From contig NZ_CP023689.1 in the NCBI RefSeq assembly GCF_008704715.1, positions 1,364,001 through 1,428,000 on the forward strand: a stretch of 64,000 nt of DNA, in the 5' to 3' direction. The notes below the pieces were generated by a model. That model saw only the letters and a list, made by a program, of their open reading frames with translations. It did no database searches and was not told where the DNA came from. Shown here one piece after another: positions 17,498-26,687 of this stretch (the stretch's first letter is position 1; the number at the start of each line of letters is the position of its first letter). The translations under genes and the position numbers were made by a program. The stretch is from Streptomyces chartreusis (GTDB lineage: Bacteria > Actinomycetota > Actinomycetes > Streptomycetales > Streptomycetaceae).

Positions 17498-18274
17498 ATG
17501 GGACTTCTCGACGACAAGGTCGTCCTCGTCAACGGCGGCAGCCAGGGCGTCGGCGCCGCCATCGCGCGGGCGGCCGTCCGCGAGGGGGCGGTCGTGGCCG
17601 TCACCGGGCGTCGCCCGGAACCCGGCGAGGCCCTGGTGGCCGAGCTGGCCGCCGCCGGCGGCAAGGCCATGTTCGTGCGGGCCGACCTGACGGACGCCGA
17701 GCAGGCCAAGGCGTCCGTCGCCGAGGTCGTCGACGCCTACGGGCGGGTCGACTGCCTGGTCAACTCGGCGGGGCTGACGTCCCGGGGCACACTGCTGGAC
17801 ACCACGCCCGAGCTGTTCGACCAGCACATCGCGATCAACCTGAAGGCGCCGTTCTTCGCCATGCAGGTGGCCGTGACGGACATGGTCGGCCGCAAGGCGC
17901 CCGGCACGATCGTCAACATCATCACGTCCTCGGCGCACGGCGGGCAGTCCTTCCTCGCGCCGTACGTCTCCGCCAAGGCGGGCCTGATCGGGCTCACCCG
18001 CAACGCCGCGCACGCGCACCGCTGGGACCGGATCCGGATCAACGGCCTCAACATCGGCTGGACCGCGACCGAGGGCGAGGACGCCACGCAGAGGGCCTTC
18101 CACGGCGCCGGCGACGACTGGCGCGAGGAGGCCGCCGCGAGGCTGCCGATGGGCAAGCTGGGCCAGCCCGACGAGATCGCCGACTTCGTGGTGTTCCTGT
18201 TGTCGGAGCGGTCCGGGGTGGTCACGGGGTCGGTGATCGACTGGGACCAGAACGTCCTGGGCGGCCTGGACTGA
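17498..18274 (+). CDS. short-chain dehydrogenase/reductase
   Basis: Classical SDR of 258 residues: cofactor loop NGGSQGVGAAIAR (about residues 12-24), NSAG, catalytic serine region IITSSAHGG, and YVSAK with the Tyr/Lys pair. It starts 15 bp after the PhyH stop with a ribosome site (gaaaggactccgaaagc) and is probably co-transcribed. Likely oxidises a hydroxyl of the same substrate as its neighbours. Confidence 0.87.
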   Translation: MGLLDDKVVLVNGGSQGVGAAIARAAVREGAVVAVTGRRPEPGEALVAELAAAGGKAMFVRADLTDAEQAKASVAEVVDAYGRVDCLVNSAGLTSRGTLLDTTPELFDQHIAINLKAPFFAMQVAVTDMVGRKAPGTIVNIITSSAHGGQSFLAPYVSAKAGLIGLTRNAAHAHRWDRIRINGLNIGWTATEGEDATQRAFHGAGDDWREEAAARLPMGKLGQPDEIADFVVFLLSERSGVVTGSVIDWDQNVLGGLD

Positions 18275-18321
18275 AGAAGCAGCACGGACAGCAATCACAC
18301 CCGACGAAAGCAGCACAGCTC

Positions 18322-19326
18322 ATGCGTATCGGAATCCTCGGCCTCGGCCGTATCGGCGCCTTCCACGCCGAGACCCTCTCCGGACTCGACGCGGTCGACT
18401 CCCTCGTCGTCACGGACCCGTTCGCGGAGGCCGCCAAGGCCGCCGCGGAGCGGTTCGGGGCGGAGGTCGTGGACTCGCCTGAGGCCCTGCTGTCGGCCGG
18501 TGTGGACGGCATCGTCGTCGCCGCCGCGACCGACGCCCACCCCGCGCTGATCCTGGCCGGCGTCGAGGCCGGCATCCCCGTCTTCTGCGAGAAGCCCGTC
18601 GCGAAGACCATGGCCGAGGGCGTCGAGGTGCTCAAGGCCGTCCAGGGCCGGGACGTGCCGATCCAGATCGGCTACAACCGGCGCTTCGACACCGGGTTCG
18701 TCAACGCCCGCGCCGCGGTGCAGGGCGGCGAGCTGGGCAAGCTGCACACCGTGCGCTCGACCACCCTGGACCCGGCGCCGCCGCCGGCCGCCTACATCGC
18801 CGCCTCCGGTGGCATCTTCCGGGACTGCTCGGTGCACGACTTCGACATCATCCGCTGGGTGACGGGGCGCGAGGTCGTCGAGGTGTACGCCGTGGGCGGC
18901 AACCGCGGCGCCGACTTCATCAAGGAGGCGGGCGACGCCGACACCACGGGCGCGATCCTCACGCTGGACGACGGCACGATCGCGGTGGTGTCCAACTCCC
19001 GCCACAACGCCCGTGGTTACGACGTCCGTATGGAGATCCACGGCTTCGCCGACTCCATCGCCGTCGGCCTGGAGGACAAGCTGCCGCTGCGTTCGGTCGA
19101 GCCCGGGGTGACGTTCCCCGCGGGCACGCCGCACGACTTCTTCATGGACCGCTTCACCGCGGCCTACCGCGCCGAACTCACCGCGTTCACCGAGGTCGTC
19201 GCCGGCACGAGGCCCTCCCCGTGCACGATCGAGGACGCGCTGGAGGCGGGCTGGATCGCGGACGCCTGCACACTGTCGCTGCACGAGCACCGTCCGGTCA
19301 CGATCGAGGAGGTACGTCAGGGATGA
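18322..19326 (+). CDS. Gfo/Idh/MocA-family oxidoreductase (IolG-like)
   Basis: A 334-residue dehydrogenase with Rossmann motif IGILGLGRIGAFH, FCEKPVAK, and GGIFRDCSVHDFDIIRW holding the D-x-x-x-H-D-x-D active-site pattern of inositol dehydrogenases. It lies 47 bp after the SDR and overlaps the next gene by 4 bp. It is probably an inositol or inosose-type dehydrogenase paralogue serving this cassette rather than the main iol pathway. Confidence 0.83.
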   Translation: MRIGILGLGRIGAFHAETLSGLDAVDSLVVTDPFAEAAKAAAERFGAEVVDSPEALLSAGVDGIVVAAATDAHPALILAGVEAGIPVFCEKPVAKTMAEGVEVLKAVQGRDVPIQIGYNRRFDTGFVNARAAVQGGELGKLHTVRSTTLDPAPPPAAYIAASGGIFRDCSVHDFDIIRWVTGREVVEVYAVGGNRGADFIKEAGDADTTGAILTLDDGTIAVVSNSRHNARGYDVRMEIHGFADSIAVGLEDKLPLRSVEPGVTFPAGTPHDFFMDRFTAAYRAELTAFTEVVAGTRPSPCTIEDALEAGWIADACTLSLHEHRPVTIEEVRQG

Positions 19327-20345
19327 ACGACACGGGCCGGGAACCGCTGCGCATCGGCGTGCTGGGCGCGGCACGCATCACCGAGCTCTCTCTCGTGGGT
19401 CCGGCCCGCACGACCGGCCACCGCCTCGTGGCGGTGGCCGCGCGCGACCGGTCCCGCGCCGCGGCGTTCGCCGACGAGCACGACGTGGAGCGGGTGGTGG
19501 ACTCCTACGCCGACCTGCTCGCCGACCCCGAGGTCGAGGTCGTCTACAACCCGCTCGCCAACGGTCTGCACGGGCCGTGGAACCTCGCCGCGCTCGCGGC
19601 CGGCAAGCACGTCCTGTCGGAGAAGCCTTCGGCGAGCAACGCCGAGGAGGCGGCCGAGGTACGGGACGCCGCCGTCAAGTCCGGGAGCGTCTTCATGGAG
19701 GCGTTCCACTACCTGTTCCACCCGGTGACCCGGCGTCTGCACGAGATCGTCGAGAGCGGCGAACTGGGCGAGCTCCGGCGGGTGGAGACGCTGGTGGCGA
19801 TCCCGGCCCCCGGCGACTTGGACCCGCGCTGGTCGCTGTCGCTGGCCGGCGGCGCCCTGATGGACCTCGGCTGCTACAGCCTGCACGCGGTGCGGATGCT
19901 CGCGCCCTGGGCGGGCGGCGCGCCACGGCTCGTCTCGGCACGCGGTGGACCGCGGGCGGGCGCTCCCGGCGTCGACGAGTGGCTGGACGCCGACCTGGAG
20001 TTCCCCGGCGGTGCGACCGCGTCGGCCCGCTGCCACATGGCGTACGACGACCTGGAGATGAGCTGCCGCGTCATCGGCACCCGCGGCGAGGCTCTGGCCC
20101 CGAACTTCGTCCTGCCCCATCTCGACGACCGTCTCGTGGTGCGCACCCCCGACGGTGAACGCACGGAACGCCTCGGCACCCGCTCGTCGTACACCTACCA
20201 ACTGGAGGCCCTGGCCGCCCACATCCGCCGGGACGGTCCGCTCCCGCTGGACGCGGACGACGCCCTGGCGACGATGCGGCTGATCGACGAGTCGTACCGG
20301 GCGGCGGGGTTCGAGCCGCGGCCGCGTACGACGCTCACGGGCTGA
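19323..20345 (+). CDS. Gfo/Idh/MocA-family oxidoreductase (divergent subgroup)
   Basis: A 340-residue protein with IGVLGAARITELSL as the Rossmann loop, LSEKPSASN, and GGALMDLGCYSLHAVRML. This is the trans-1,2-dihydrobenzenediol/glucose-fructose oxidoreductase-like subgroup, with D-x-x-x-Y-x-x-H in place of the usual D-x-x-x-H. ATG at 19323 overlaps the previous stop (ATGA). Last gene of the LacI-controlled cassette, followed by a strong terminator. Confidence 0.82.
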   Translation: MNDTGREPLRIGVLGAARITELSLVGPARTTGHRLVAVAARDRSRAAAFADEHDVERVVDSYADLLADPEVEVVYNPLANGLHGPWNLAALAAGKHVLSEKPSASNAEEAAEVRDAAVKSGSVFMEAFHYLFHPVTRRLHEIVESGELGELRRVETLVAIPAPGDLDPRWSLSLAGGALMDLGCYSLHAVRMLAPWAGGAPRLVSARGGPRAGAPGVDEWLDADLEFPGGATASARCHMAYDDLEMSCRVIGTRGEALAPNFVLPHLDDRLVVRTPDGERTERLGTRSSYTYQLEALAAHIRRDGPLPLDADDALATMRLIDESYRAAGFEPRPRTTLTG

Positions 20346-20370
20346 GGGCCGCGGGCGAACCGGACACACG

Positions 20371-20401
20371 GGAGGGCCGGGGGAAGTTCCCCCGGCCCTC
20401 C
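20371..20401. terminator. bidirectional terminator
   Basis: A perfect 13-bp GC stem (20371-20383 and 20389-20401) with a 5-nt loop lies between converging operons. Confidence 0.8.
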
Positions 20402-20433
20402 GGTGCGTCGTGGCGACGTGCGGCGGATCGTCG

Positions 20434-21456
20434 TCAGGCGTACAGCGCGGGCCGCTCCACCAGTTCGACCCGCATCCGGCCGCCCTCCTCCAGGGCCCGT
20501 ACCGCCGCCTCGCACACCGCGGCCACCGCATAGCCGTCCCAGGCACTGGGGCCGGTGACCTCGTCGCGGCGGGTGGCGTCCACCCAGGCCTGGACCTCGC
20601 GGTCGTAGGCATCGGCGAACCGTTCGATGTAGTCCTGGGCGATGATGCCGCCCCAGCGGCCGGCCGCGTTGGTGACCATGGCGTGGCCGTCGCCGACGCG
20701 GGCGGTGCCGCGTTCGCAGACGACCTCGGCCTGGACCTGGTAGCCGAAACCGCAGTTGACGTAGATCTCGACGTCGACGATGGCGCCGCCGTCCGTCTCG
20801 AAGACCACGAACTGCGGGTCGCGAATGCCGTCCGGGGCGTTCGCGGACGGCGTCGGGGCGAGCACCGTGACGGCCGTGATCTCGTGGCCGAGCAGCCAGC
20901 GGGTCACGTCCATCTCGTGCGTGACGGAGTCGTTGATGAGCATCTCGGAGGTCCAGCCCGGCGGGCTGGCGACATTGCGGTGCCGGTTGTGCAGCATCAG
21001 CGGACGGCCCAACTGGCCCGTCTCCAGGAGGGACTTGAGCTTCATGTACTCGGCGTCGTAGCGCCGCATGAAGCCGACCTGGACCCGGCGCCGGCCCAGC
21101 TTCTGCTCGGCCTGAAGGACCCGCAGCGCGGACGCCGCGTCCGGGGTGAGCGGTTTCTCGCACAGCACCGGCAGGTCGTGCTCGAAGGCGGCGAGCAGGG
21201 CCGCCTCGTGGGCGGGGCCCGGCGAGGCGACGATCACCGCGTCGACGTCGGCCGACGCCATCGCGGCGGCCGGGTCGGTGTGGACGGTGCAGCCGTCGAC
21301 ACGGGCCGCGACCGATTTGGCGCGTTCCGCGTCGACGTCCACGACGGCGGTCACCCGTGCCCCGCTGATGACCTCCTGGATGCGGCGCACATGGTCCGCG
21401 CCCATCCTTCCGGTACCGATGACTGCGACTCCGAGCGTGTGCGGACGCTGGGTCAT
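20434..21456 (-). CDS. iolG: inositol 2-dehydrogenase
   Basis: Oxidises myo-inositol to 2-keto-myo-inositol with NAD+. The 340 residues have Rossmann motif [24 protein letters not shown] (EKP), FMRRYDAEY and [14 protein letters not shown], typical of actinobacterial IolG. It is the last gene of the leftward transporter arm of the iol locus (SBP, permease, ATPase, IolE-like, IolG), 25 bp after the IolE-like gene. Confidence 0.87.
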   Translation of the reverse strand: MTQRPHTLGVAVIGTGRMGADHVRRIQEVISGARVTAVVDVDAERAKSVAARVDGCTVHTDPAAAMASADVDAVIVASPGPAHEAALLAAFEHDLPVLCEKPLTPDAASALRVLQAEQKLGRRRVQVGFMRRYDAEYMKLKSLLETGQLGRPLMLHNRHRNVASPPGWTSEMLINDSVTHEMDVTRWLLGHEITAVTVLAPTPSANAPDGIRDPQFVVFETDGGAIVDVEIYVNCGFGYQVQAEVVCERGTARVGDGHAMVTNAAGRWGGIIAQDYIERFADAYDREVQAWVDATRRDEVTGPSAWDGYAVAAVCEAAVRALEEGGRMRVELVERPALYA

Positions 21457-21481
21457 GGTGATCGGCCGTCCTTTCGGATCA

Positions 21482-22384
21482 TCAGGCGCCGCAGGACCTG
21501 AGGAACTTGCGGGTGCGCACCGCGATGGGCATCGGCTTGTCCGGCTCGCAGGGGTACATGTCCTGCTCGACGATGGCGAACAGGTCCACGTTCAGCTTCT
21601 GCGCGGCCTCCAGAACGGGCCCCAGCGCGGGTACGCCGGACGGGGGTTCGCACATCACGCCGCGCTGCACCGCGGGTCCGAACGGGATCTCGTTCTTCAC
21701 CACGTCCGCGAGGATCTCCGGGTCCACCTGCTTGAGGTGCAGATAGCCGATGCGCTCGCCGTAGGTCTCGATCAGCTTGACGCTGTCGCCGCCGCAGTAG
21801 GCGTAGTGACCGGTGTCCAGGCAGAGGTTGACCAGGTCGGAGTCGGTCGAGTCGAGGAATCGCTCGACGTGGGCCTCGGTGTCGATGTGCGTGTCGGCGT
21901 GCGGGTGCACGACGATGTCGAGGCCGAACGTCTCCCTCACCTCGTGCCCGAGCCGCTCCATGCCCTTGGTCAGGTGGGCCCACTGCTCGGCGGTGAGCTC
22001 CGGCGGCTCCAGGATCTCGGCGGTCTTGTCGTCCCGCCAGAAGGACGGGATGACGACGAGGTGCTTCGCTCCCATGGCCTGCGTGAGCGCGGCGACCTCG
22101 CTGACGTGCTGCCAGGTCGACTCCCAGACGGCGGGGCCGTGGTGCAGGCCGGTGAAGATCGTGCCGGCCGAGACCTTGAGGTTGCGCTTGACGATCTCGT
22201 CGGTCAGACGTGCGGGGTCGGTCGGCAGATAGCCGTACGGGCCCAGTTCGATCCAGTCGTAGCCGGCCTCGGCGACCTCGTCGAGGAAGCGTTCCCAGGG
22301 CACCTGGACGGGGTCGTCGGGGAACCAGACGCCCCAGGAGTCGGGGGCCGAGCCGACCCGGATTCGGTCCAGCGCAGGGGCCAT
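21482..22384 (-). CDS. iolE: TIM-barrel sugar isomerase/epimerase, probable inosose dehydratase
   Basis: AP-endonuclease-2-fold enzyme of 300 residues. The N terminus [15 protein letters not shown] and the metal-site segments [22 protein letters not shown] and YLHLKQV are shared with IolE (2-keto-myo-inositol dehydratase) and IolI-like proteins. Directly linked to iolG and an ABC importer. It is the only dehydratase candidate of the pathway in this window, so IolE is favoured; an IolI-type isomerase is the alternative. Ends 25 bp before iolG. Confidence 0.75.
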   Translation of the reverse strand: MAPALDRIRVGSAPDSWGVWFPDDPVQVPWERFLDEVAEAGYDWIELGPYGYLPTDPARLTDEIVKRNLKVSAGTIFTGLHHGPAVWESTWQHVSEVAALTQAMGAKHLVVIPSFWRDDKTAEILEPPELTAEQWAHLTKGMERLGHEVRETFGLDIVVHPHADTHIDTEAHVERFLDSTDSDLVNLCLDTGHYAYCGGDSVKLIETYGERIGYLHLKQVDPEILADVVKNEIPFGPAVQRGVMCEPPSGVPALGPVLEAAQKLNVDLFAIVEQDMYPCEPDKPMPIAVRTRKFLRSCGA

Positions 22385-22385
22385 G

Positions 22386-23294
22386 TCAGGACTTCCCTTC
22401 CGAGGAGGCCACGGGTGCGGTGAGGTCGGACTCCTCGGGGAGTTCCTCGACGTCGACGCCGCGTACCTGGGACAACTCGTGCTTGAGTGCGGCGAGTTCG
22501 GTGCCGCCGGCCATGTGGTTGGTGAGCTCTTCCAGGCTCACCTCGTCACGGGAGGCGTTCAGCTCCATGGTGCCGAGGCGCAGGACGCTGAAGTGGTCGC
22601 CGACCATGTAGGCGTGGTGGGGATTGTGGGTGATGAAGATGACGCCGAGGCCTCGGTCGCGGGCCGCGGCGATGTACTTCAGGACCACGCCGGACTGCTT
22701 GACGCCGAGGGCGGCGGTCGGCTCGTCCAGGATGAGGACGCGGGCGCCGAAGTAGACGGCGCGGGCGATGGCCACGCACTGGCGCTGGCCGCCGGAGAGG
22801 GTCCCGATGGGCTGCTCCAGGTCGTCCAGGACGATGCCCATGTTGCGCAGCTCTTCGTCGGCGGTCTTCTTCATCTTCTCGATGTCGAGACGGCGCACGG
22901 GCCAGGGGCCCTTGGTCATCTCGGAGCCGAGGAAGAAGTTCCGCCAGACCGGCATCAGGGGGACCACCGCGAGGTCCTGGTAGACCGTCGCGATGCCCTT
23001 GTCCAGCGCCTCGCGCGGGGTGGAGAAGCGCACCGGTGTGCCGTCGACGAGGAACTCGCCCTCGGTGTGCTGGTGCAGACCCGAGATGATCTTGATGAGG
23101 GTCGACTTGCCGGCGCCGTTGTCGCCGAGCACGCAGGTGACCTGGCTGGGGAAGACCTTCAGGTCGACGCCGTGCAGGGCGCGGATGTTGCCGTACGCCT
23201 TGCCCGCGCCGCGCAGTTCGACGATCGGGGCGTCCTTGTCGGGAACCTCGTCCTGGAGGACGGCGCCGTGGGTGCCGGTTTCTTTGCTGGTCAT
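22386..23294 (-). CDS. sugar/inositol ABC transporter ATP-binding protein
   Basis: Single-domain ATPase of 302 residues with Walker A (GDNGAGKST), ABC signature (LSGGQRQ), Walker B ([11 protein letters not shown]) and switch histidine (FITHN). Carbohydrate-importer ATPases of the RbsA class usually have two ABC domains; this single-domain form is typical of actinobacterial inositol and ribose systems and would dimerise. GGAGGTG precedes ATG 23294. Only 1 bp separates its stop from the next start. Confidence 0.92.
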   Translation of the reverse strand: MTSKETGTHGAVLQDEVPDKDAPIVELRGAGKAYGNIRALHGVDLKVFPSQVTCVLGDNGAGKSTLIKIISGLHQHTEGEFLVDGTPVRFSTPREALDKGIATVYQDLAVVPLMPVWRNFFLGSEMTKGPWPVRRLDIEKMKKTADEELRNMGIVLDDLEQPIGTLSGGQRQCVAIARAVYFGARVLILDEPTAALGVKQSGVVLKYIAAARDRGLGVIFITHNPHHAYMVGDHFSVLRLGTMELNASRDEVSLEELTNHMAGGTELAALKHELSQVRGVDVEELPEESDLTAPVASSEGKS

Positions 23295-23299
23295 TCGGG

Positions 23300-24379
23300 T
23301 CACCTCCGGGTCGCCGTGCGCTGGACCCACAGATTGATGAGAACGGCGCCGAGGAGCATCACGCCGAGGAAGGCCTTGAACCAGTCCGGGTTCCAGCCGG
23401 CGTAGACGATGCCCTGCTGGACCATGCCGAACATGAAGGCACCGAAGACCGGACCGATCGCGGAACCGGCACCACCGGTCAGCAGACAGCCGCCGATCAC
23501 GGCCGCGGCGATGTAGATGAGCTCCTGGCCCACGCCCTCGCCGGACTGCACCGTGTTGAACGAGAACAGCTGGTGCATGCCGACGAACCAGGCGCCGAAG
23601 CCGACCAGCATGAACAGCGAGATCTTCGTGAACGTCACCGGCACACCGACGGCGCGGGCGCTGCCCTGGTTGCCGCCGACCGCGAAGATCCAGTTGCCGT
23701 ACTTGGTACGCAACAGCACCCACGTGGCCAGCGCCGCGAAGACCAGCCACCACACCACGGTGATCTTGACCTGGACGCCGCCGATGTCGAAGGAGGACGC
23801 GAACAGGGCCTTGGCCTGCTCGAAGCCGTCCATGTCACTGATGTCGTCGGTCGCGACGTTGCCGGTGACCAGCTTGGTCACGGCGAGGTTCACGCCCTGG
23901 AGGATCAGGAACGTGCCGAGGGTGACCAGGAAACTCGGGAGCCCGGTCTTGACCAGCAGCCAGCCGTTGAACAGGCCGACCGCGAGCGACACGATCAGGG
24001 CGACGATCACGCCGACCCAGACGTTCATCGTCAGCTGGTAGCTGACCATGCTCGCGGTCAGGGCCGAGGTGATCACGGCGACACCGGCGGACAGGTCGAA
24101 CTCGCCGCCGATCATCAGCAGCGCGACCGGGAGCGCCATGATCCCGATCGTCGACGACTGATACAGGATGTTCGCCATCGAGCTGCCGTCACGCACGGCC
24201 GGGGCCGTGATGAGGAAGAAGATCAGCACCGCGACGGCGCCGAGGAAGACGCCGACCTCGGGACGGGCGAGGAGGCGCAGCGCAAGGGGCCGCTGCCGGG
24301 TCCGCCCGTCGGATTCCTTGCCGGGGCCGGAGGCCGGCGGTGTGGTCACCGCCGGCTCAGCCTGTTGGGTCATGCTCAT
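23300..24379 (-). CDS. sugar/inositol ABC transporter permease
   Basis: RbsC/BPD_transp_2-type inner-membrane permease of 359 residues with 8-10 hydrophobic segments. Motifs include [28 protein letters not shown] and [19 protein letters not shown]. The start at 24379 overlaps the binding-protein stop by one base (TGATG), giving tight coupling. Partner of the ATPase and lipoprotein around it. Confidence 0.92.
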   Translation of the reverse strand: MSMTQQAEPAVTTPPASGPGKESDGRTRQRPLALRLLARPEVGVFLGAVAVLIFFLITAPAVRDGSSMANILYQSSTIGIMALPVALLMIGGEFDLSAGVAVITSALTASMVSYQLTMNVWVGVIVALIVSLAVGLFNGWLLVKTGLPSFLVTLGTFLILQGVNLAVTKLVTGNVATDDISDMDGFEQAKALFASSFDIGGVQVKITVVWWLVFAALATWVLLRTKYGNWIFAVGGNQGSARAVGVPVTFTKISLFMLVGFGAWFVGMHQLFSFNTVQSGEGVGQELIYIAAAVIGGCLLTGGAGSAIGPVFGAFMFGMVQQGIVYAGWNPDWFKAFLGVMLLGAVLINLWVQRTATRR

Positions 24380-25395
24380 CACCGAGTGCCCTTCGCGGCG
24401 AACGCGTCGATCTTCTCGACGTTCGTCTTGTCGACGAAGGCCGGACCGGTCAGGACCGGGGCCTCGCCGCCGCCCATGTAGTTGCCGTTGTTCTTGTAGA
24501 GCCACAGGGAGTCGATCGCCAGGTAGCCCTGGAGGTAGGGCTGCTGGTCGACGGCGAACTCGATGTCGCCCTTGCTGATCGCTCCGGTCAGTTCCTTGTT
24601 GAGGTCGAAGGTCGCGACCTTCGCCTTGCTGCCCGACTCGTCCACGGACTGCGCGGCCGTCAGCGCGAACGGGGCGCCGAGGGCGACGACGTAGTCGATG
24701 TCCTTGTCCGTCTTGAGCTTGGCGGTGATCGTGGACTTCACGGACGGCATGTCCGTGCCGTTGACGTTCAGGGTCTCGGTCGTGCCCTCGAACGTCTTCT
24801 TCACGCCGTCACAGCGCTGGGTGAGGCCGATGTTGCCCTGTTCCTGGATGACACAGACGGCCTTCTTGGCGCCGGCCTCGTTCAGCCGCTTGCCGAGCGC
24901 CTCGCCGGCGACCGTCTCGTCCTGGCCGAAGAACTCCATCAGGCCGAGCTTCTGCCACTCGCTGACACCGGAGTTCAGGCCGACGACCGGGATGTTCGCC
25001 TTCTGCGCCTTGCTGACGACGTCCTTGAGGGCGTCGGGCTTGGCGAGGGTGATCGCGATGCCGTCGACCTTCTGGTCGATCGCGTTCTGCACCAGGTTGG
25101 CCTGGTTGCCCGCGTTCGGGTCCGCGGAGTAGATCAGCTTGATGTTGTCCTTGGCGGCGGCGGCCTCGGCGCCCTTGCGGACGATGTCCCAGAACGTGTC
25201 GCCGGGCGACTGGTGGGTCACCAGGGCGACCGTCATCCGGGGCGTGTTGGCCTTGCCCGCGGAGGCGTTCGCCCCGCCCTCCTCGGACTCCTTTCCACCA
25301 GAGCTGCTGGAGCAGCCTGCGAGAGTCAACGCGGCCGCGGCGGCCATGGCCACCATGGGGACCAGCTTGCGGGAGCGGGGGTAAGAGCGGTCCAT
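24379..25395 (-). CDS. sugar/inositol-binding lipoprotein
   Basis: Extracytoplasmic solute receptor of 338 residues. A type-II signal peptide ends in the lipobox LAGC (cysteine at about residue 28), followed by a Ser/Gly linker and a Peripla_BP_4 domain of the ribose/galactose/inositol group. First gene of the leftward arm, divergent from iolC, and the likely high-affinity receptor for myo-inositol given the operon. Its leader spans about 150 bp to the mirrored promoter. Confidence 0.92.
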   Translation of the reverse strand: MDRSYPRSRKLVPMVAMAAAAALTLAGCSSSSGGKESEEGGANASAGKANTPRMTVALVTHQSPGDTFWDIVRKGAEAAAAKDNIKLIYSADPNAGNQANLVQNAIDQKVDGIAITLAKPDALKDVVSKAQKANIPVVGLNSGVSEWQKLGLMEFFGQDETVAGEALGKRLNEAGAKKAVCVIQEQGNIGLTQRCDGVKKTFEGTTETLNVNGTDMPSVKSTITAKLKTDKDIDYVVALGAPFALTAAQSVDESGSKAKVATFDLNKELTGAISKGDIEFAVDQQPYLQGYLAIDSLWLYKNNGNYMGGGEAPVLTGPAFVDKTNVEKIDAFAAKGTR

Positions 25396-25543
25396 CTTTC
25401 CAGCACCTCACTGTGCGACGGGGTGTGCGACGGGGGAAAGGGATTGATCACTGGGATCCATGACCCGGACCTCGTGGTCCGCGTCCTGTGTGCCGTGGAA
25501 CACGGCGGTTTCGCTGGGACGGGATCCAATCCCTAGATGCGCC

Positions 25544-25613
25544 CGCTGTCAATACTTTGTTAAGACATCATTTCACACTCAGGTCCGAATGTAAGTACAA
25601 ACTATTGACAGCG
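25544..25613. promoter_or_regulatory. mirrored divergent promoters of the iol locus
   Basis: A perfect 11-bp inverted pair, CGCTGTCAATA (25544-25554) and TATTGACAGCG (25603-25613), is separated by 48 bp. Each arm supplies a TTGACA -35 box facing outward: rightward with TACACC 18 nt on, leftward with TTGGAT 17 nt on. The flanking extension GCG is conserved in both arms, so a single regulator, probably the GntR protein at 31914, may bind both and coordinate import and catabolism. Confidence 0.6.
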
Positions 25614-25693
25614 TCGGCCTCCACGACCTACACCTGGGAGGCGGCAGGCCCCTTGGGACCCGCAACCCCTGTCCAGCTCTAGGAGCGTCACGC

Positions 25694-26653
25694 ATGGCCG
25701 AGTCAGCCAAGTCCTTCGACTTGATCACGATGGGAAGAATAGGAGTCGACCTCTACCCCTTGCAGTCCGGCCTCCCCCTGGCGCAGGTGGAGACGTTCGG
25801 CAAATTCCTCGGAGGCTCCGCCGCGAACGTCGCGGTGGCCGCCGCCCGGCTCGGCCGCGACACCGCCGTGATCACACGCACCGGCGACGATCCGTTCGGC
25901 GCCTACCTGCACGAAGCCCTCAAGGGCTTCGGCGTCGACGACCGCTGGGTGACGCCGGTCGCGGCCTACCCGACGCCGGTGACGTTCTGCGAGATCTTCC
26001 CGCCGGACGACTTCCCGCTCTACTTCTACCGGCAGCCTAAGGCGCCTGACCTGGAGATACATTCCGACGAGCTCGACTACTGGGCAGTTCGTTCGGCCCG
26101 GGTCTTCTGGATCACCGGCACCGGCCTGAGCGAGGAACCGAGCCGCTCCGCCACTCTCGCCGCCCTCAAGGCGCGCGACAAGGCGGGCACCACGGTCTTC
26201 GACCTCGACTGGCGCCCCATGTTCTGGCGCGACCCCGACCAGGCCCGCCCGTACTACGCCGAGGCGCTGCGGCACGCCACGGTCGCCGTGGGCAATCTCG
26301 ACGAGTGCGAGGTCGCCACCGGGGTCCGTGAGCCCCGCGAATGCGCCGAGGCACTGCTGGCGGCCGGCGTGGAGCTGGCGGTCGTCAAGCAGGGCCCCAA
26401 GGGCGTGCTGGCGGTGCACCGGGACGGCACGGAGGCCGAGGTGCCGCCGGTGCCCGTCGAGGTCGCCAACGGACTCGGCGCGGGCGACGCCTTCGGCGGC
26501 TCGCTGGTCCACGGGCTGCTGTCCGGCTGGGAGCTGGAGAAGGTCATGCGATACGCCAACGCCGCCGGCGCACTCGTCGCCTCCCGCCTCGCCTGCTCTT
26601 CCGCGATGCCCACCGGGGCCGAGGTCGAGGCCCTCCTCGCACAGGCGTCGTGA
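25694..26653 (+). CDS. iolC: 5-dehydro-2-deoxygluconokinase
   Basis: PfkB-family kinase of 319 residues phosphorylating 5-keto-2-deoxygluconate in inositol breakdown. Motifs: GRIGVDLYPLQSGLPL and GGSAANVAVAAARLG near the N terminus, and the C-terminal ATP/catalytic signature NGLGAGDAFGG with the base aspartate. LYPLQ-type N termini are typical of IolC rather than other PfkB kinases. AGGAG lies 8 nt before ATG 25694. First gene of the rightward iol arm. Confidence 0.92.
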   Translation: MAESAKSFDLITMGRIGVDLYPLQSGLPLAQVETFGKFLGGSAANVAVAAARLGRDTAVITRTGDDPFGAYLHEALKGFGVDDRWVTPVAAYPTPVTFCEIFPPDDFPLYFYRQPKAPDLEIHSDELDYWAVRSARVFWITGTGLSEEPSRSATLAALKARDKAGTTVFDLDWRPMFWRDPDQARPYYAEALRHATVAVGNLDECEVATGVREPRECAEALLAAGVELAVVKQGPKGVLAVHRDGTEAEVPPVPVEVANGLGAGDAFGGSLVHGLLSGWELEKVMRYANAAGALVASRLACSSAMPTGAEVEALLAQAS

Positions 26654-26687
26654 CGGCCGCCCCAGCCACCCCTGAACGGAGCTTTCC

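Noticed and set aside
16265..18316. Long minus-strand open frame opposite the PhyH and SDR genes
   Set aside because: Antisense shadow of GC-rich coding DNA with low-complexity Val/Arg/Gly/Asp composition and no recognisable domain.
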